A DNA stretch of 11,197 nucleotides, taken from contig NW_003149273.1 of NCBI RefSeq assembly GCF_000003605.2, positions 71,102 through 82,298 on the forward strand, in the 5' to 3' direction. Of this stretch, positions 8,831-11,197 are shown one piece after another. Origin of the DNA: Saccoglossus kowalevskii. Taxonomy: Eukaryota > Hemichordata > Enteropneusta > Harrimaniidae. Under the pieces are notes generated by a model. It searched no databases, was not told the DNA's origin, and saw only the letters and a list, made by a program, of their open reading frames with translations. Positions within the stretch are counted from its first letter, which is position 1; every line of letters starts with the position of its first letter. Position numbers and translations under genes: made by a program.

Positions 8831-10677
8831 AATGTATAACAGTATCACAAACATAAATAATTGGGGCATTTTAATGTGTATTTTGTATTTTCAACAGAAA
8901 CATTCACTCAAGTAGCTAAAGCAAATAGTAAAGTCTATGAATTTGTTCTGATATATCAATAAAATAAATTCATTTTTTCTATACCAATGAACTATCGGGA
9001 TGTGGAAAATTTAGGTCGCTGGTCAGATTATAGGGCTGTCAATTATTGAGGATTTCGCAATATTATTAAACTTATTTTCAAAATAAAATCACACAAAATT
9101 ATTGTATTGTAATCTAGGTCGTGACAGTTGTCGTGGCCCATTTATATCCATTTCACGATCTACCCTGTCTCTCGTTCGTCGTTGGTGGAGTGACCCTCTT
9201 CATAAAGCGAAACATGTTATATCACCAATTTGAATAAAACCAAACAGGAATGATTTTCTAAACAAGTTACTAAAATTCAAAAAACAAACAGGCTTACTTT
9301 ATATGTGTTTTACCGTAAATATTTTATCATCAAGTTGATTTGAGTTATTTTCACGTCAGTGAATATACACCTTTTTACCAGAACTCCAAGATAGTAGTAA
9401 ATTGATTTTTACAAGAATGAGATAAAGTGTATAGTGCTAGTATTGCCAACATGCTTCATGAAAGTTTCAGGCGCCTGGTTGATATATTTTGAATACTAAT
9501 CAAATCATTTTTATTGTATTATGAGTTGGGTAAATCTTAAGTTAAGTAAAACATGATTCTTGTCCGAATGTAACTGGGCTAAATTTCGAAACACATATAA
9601 GCATATAAATAAATAGAATGGGGAATATATGCAAATTAGTACCAATTTGTTAATATCACGTGGATATCAGTGAAGAAGTTTAAAATTGCTCTATTGTTAT
9701 GCAATTGAATATGCAAATGAACTGGTCATGTCTGAATTATCCCAGCGTAGCGACCAAGTTGCATTCAAGTCAGTTGTTTAGTTTCTCTAAATATCAGTAG
9801 ACCGAGACGCGCTAACACACCGGATGAATACGAAGACTCCCATTCACCCATTGTGCGATTTTCGCCCATGCTCTGCAATGGTGGCGCTTTTTATTGACAA
9901 CCGTTAATTAGATTTCGACATTATGAAATTCTTTCGTTTTGGGGGAGAAACCCTGAAAAAACTGATTCTGGCAAGATAATTCAAAAATTTATATTAGAAA
10001 TAATTCATAACGAAATGTATTCCCTATGCTCCCATAAATAATTTTCATAATTACCGATTACACAATAATATTACAGAAAATGATAATTTACTATGTTCAC
10101 TATATTTTTGCCTTTTATTTGTCTTTAGTTATGACTGAACGAAGCTGAATGAAATTATAAACTATGTAGTATGTTTAATAACTCATGTATGAACAATAAC
10201 TTTTATAAATATGATTTTACTTTGTAAAAATATTGTATTTTTCTGGCTATAAAAACGAAAGAAAACGGAAAGTCTTTAACGCAGTGTTTTGGGATATTTT
10301 GCACTATAATCGCATTTTATAACGTCTTGTTCCAGATATCACTACGAAGTAATAAATTGTAGATATTTTAAGTTAGGAATTTTAGAGGTAAACACTTTTT
10401 CTTGAAAAAAAAATCAAAATTCGTATTTTTAACACCGTGAACGTGTTTCAAGTTTCAAGACTAGTAATAGTGGACATTTTGACCTCAGAATAAACAACAC
10501 TTTCAACATTGATGCAATGGGCGACTTCAAATCAAACTGCAAATCTTTTTCGTGATTTTAAAAAGTTAAATGAACTTAATCACCACTACACTTCAAAAAG
10601 CGTTTATTATACTTAGTCTTTCATATATACGATTGTGGCATATTTTACCGGATGTCCGAATACAAATGAAAAAAATG
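8831..10677. other. AT-rich intergenic DNA with no recognised gene
   Basis: Many short A/T runs, no long open frame and no domain. It has octamers ATGCAAAT at 9629-9636 and 9711-9718, a CACGTG at 9657-9662, AATAAA hexamers at 8959-8964 and 8963-8968, and a perfect 7-bp inverted repeat around one base at 9072-9086. I looked for long terminal inverted repeats or target-site duplications of a transposon and saw none. Confidence 0.55.
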
Positions 10678-11197
10678 TAAAAATCTGTAATAGTAAGTGC
10701 GGAGTCTGTAACGTTACGTGTTGAGTCAGTAAGTTTACGTGCAACGTTGGCAACGTTACATGCGGAGTCGGCAAAGTAATTTGCAAAATCATTGAAGTTA
10801 CGTGTAAAATTGGTATTGCTACATTAAAATGAGAGAGTTGAAAGTTGACAAAGTTATGTTAAAGATTCACGTGAAAAGAGTTACGTGAAAAGTGCGTAAT
10901 ATTACGTGCTTACATGAAAAATCGTTGAAGTTTCGAGCAAAGTGGGTCAAGTTGCATGCAATGTCAGGTACAAAGTCTGTAATACATGTACTTCGCGGAA
11001 AGTCGGTAAAACTATGTTGAAGATCGGTAACACAAAGCCGGCAACGTTACGTGCAAAGTTGGTAAAGGTTACATGTAAGATCCGTAGAGTTACGTGAGAA
11101 GTCGGTACGATTTCGTGCAAAGTTGGAAGAGTTATTATGTACAAAGTCAGTAAAGGTACGTCCGTAATGCAATGTACAAAGTCGGTAAAGGTACGTT
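10678..11197 (+). repeat. Degenerate tandem repeat, unit about 21-22 bp, TTACGTG-rich, runs off the window
   Basis: Diverged units resembling GTTACGTGCAAAGTCGGTAA recur from about 10678 to the edge; spacings between the TTACG cores near 10714, 10735 and 10757 are 21 and 22 bp. Roughly two dozen units fit the length. The last units are younger: the segment from 11137 recurs from 11172 with one difference in the first two dozen bases. Because the period is close to 21, a minus-strand frame of 65 codons stays open at 10947-11144 and reads as a loose seven-residue repeat (for example LPTLHEI, VPTSHVT, LRILHVT). I regard that frame as a by-product of the period, not a gene. Confidence 0.85.

Noticed and set aside
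8831-10677. Possible non-autonomous DNA transposon in the AT-rich region
   Set aside because: Only short local palindromes (for example 9072-9086) were seen; no long terminal inverted repeats or target-site duplications.
10947-11144. Minus-strand frame with a seven-residue periodicity, as in a coiled coil
   Set aside because: The periodicity follows from the 21-bp tandem repeat; hydrophobic positions do not form a consistent heptad, and Pro and Thr are frequent.

Overview
This window looks like nuclear DNA from an animal, most likely a marine invertebrate such as a mollusc or another lophotrochozoan. The reasons are AT-rich non-coding DNA, no densely packed ORFs or operon-like structure, two short GC-richer exons with good GT-AG splice signals and matching phases, and abundant minisatellite DNA. 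The phylum is an inference; nothing in the window fixes it.

Layout. Positions 1-2744 hold no exon I can recognise and are probably intron or upstream DNA of the one gene seen. Positions 2745-3002 and 3284-3606 are two plus-strand exons joined by a 281-bp phase-1 intron. Together they encode about 192 residues: the C-terminal half of a PTB/PID (phosphotyrosine-binding) domain most like the LDLRAP1/GULP/FAM43 group of endocytic adaptors, then a Ser/Thr/Pro-rich linker and an acidic-aromatic C-terminus ending at TGA. The first half of the PTB domain is not visible and should be encoded upstream. Positions 3607 to about 6040 are the 3' UTR and downstream DNA, with several AATAAA hexamers and a seven-copy 29-bp minisatellite (4391-4593).

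Positions 6041-8480 are a continuous minisatellite of about 94 units with a 26-bp period, the most striking object here. It shows successive layers of amplification: simple 26-mers, a 103-bp four-unit higher-order repeat, and a perfect 251-bp match at a spacing of 255 bp. Positions 8481-8830 contain a weak promoter-like cluster (CCAAT, a CRE-like site, a TATA-like box). Positions 8831 to about 10677 are AT-rich with no recognisable gene. From about 10678 to the right edge lies a third, decayed tandem array with a unit near 21 bp rich in TTACGTG; it runs off the window.

Only one gene is supported, so no gene interplay can be described. I found no RNA gene, CRISPR array, complete transposon or multi-gene system. 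The observations worth following are the repeat architecture, the C-terminal tail of the PTB protein, and an apparent excess of CACGTG and ATGCAAAT motifs.
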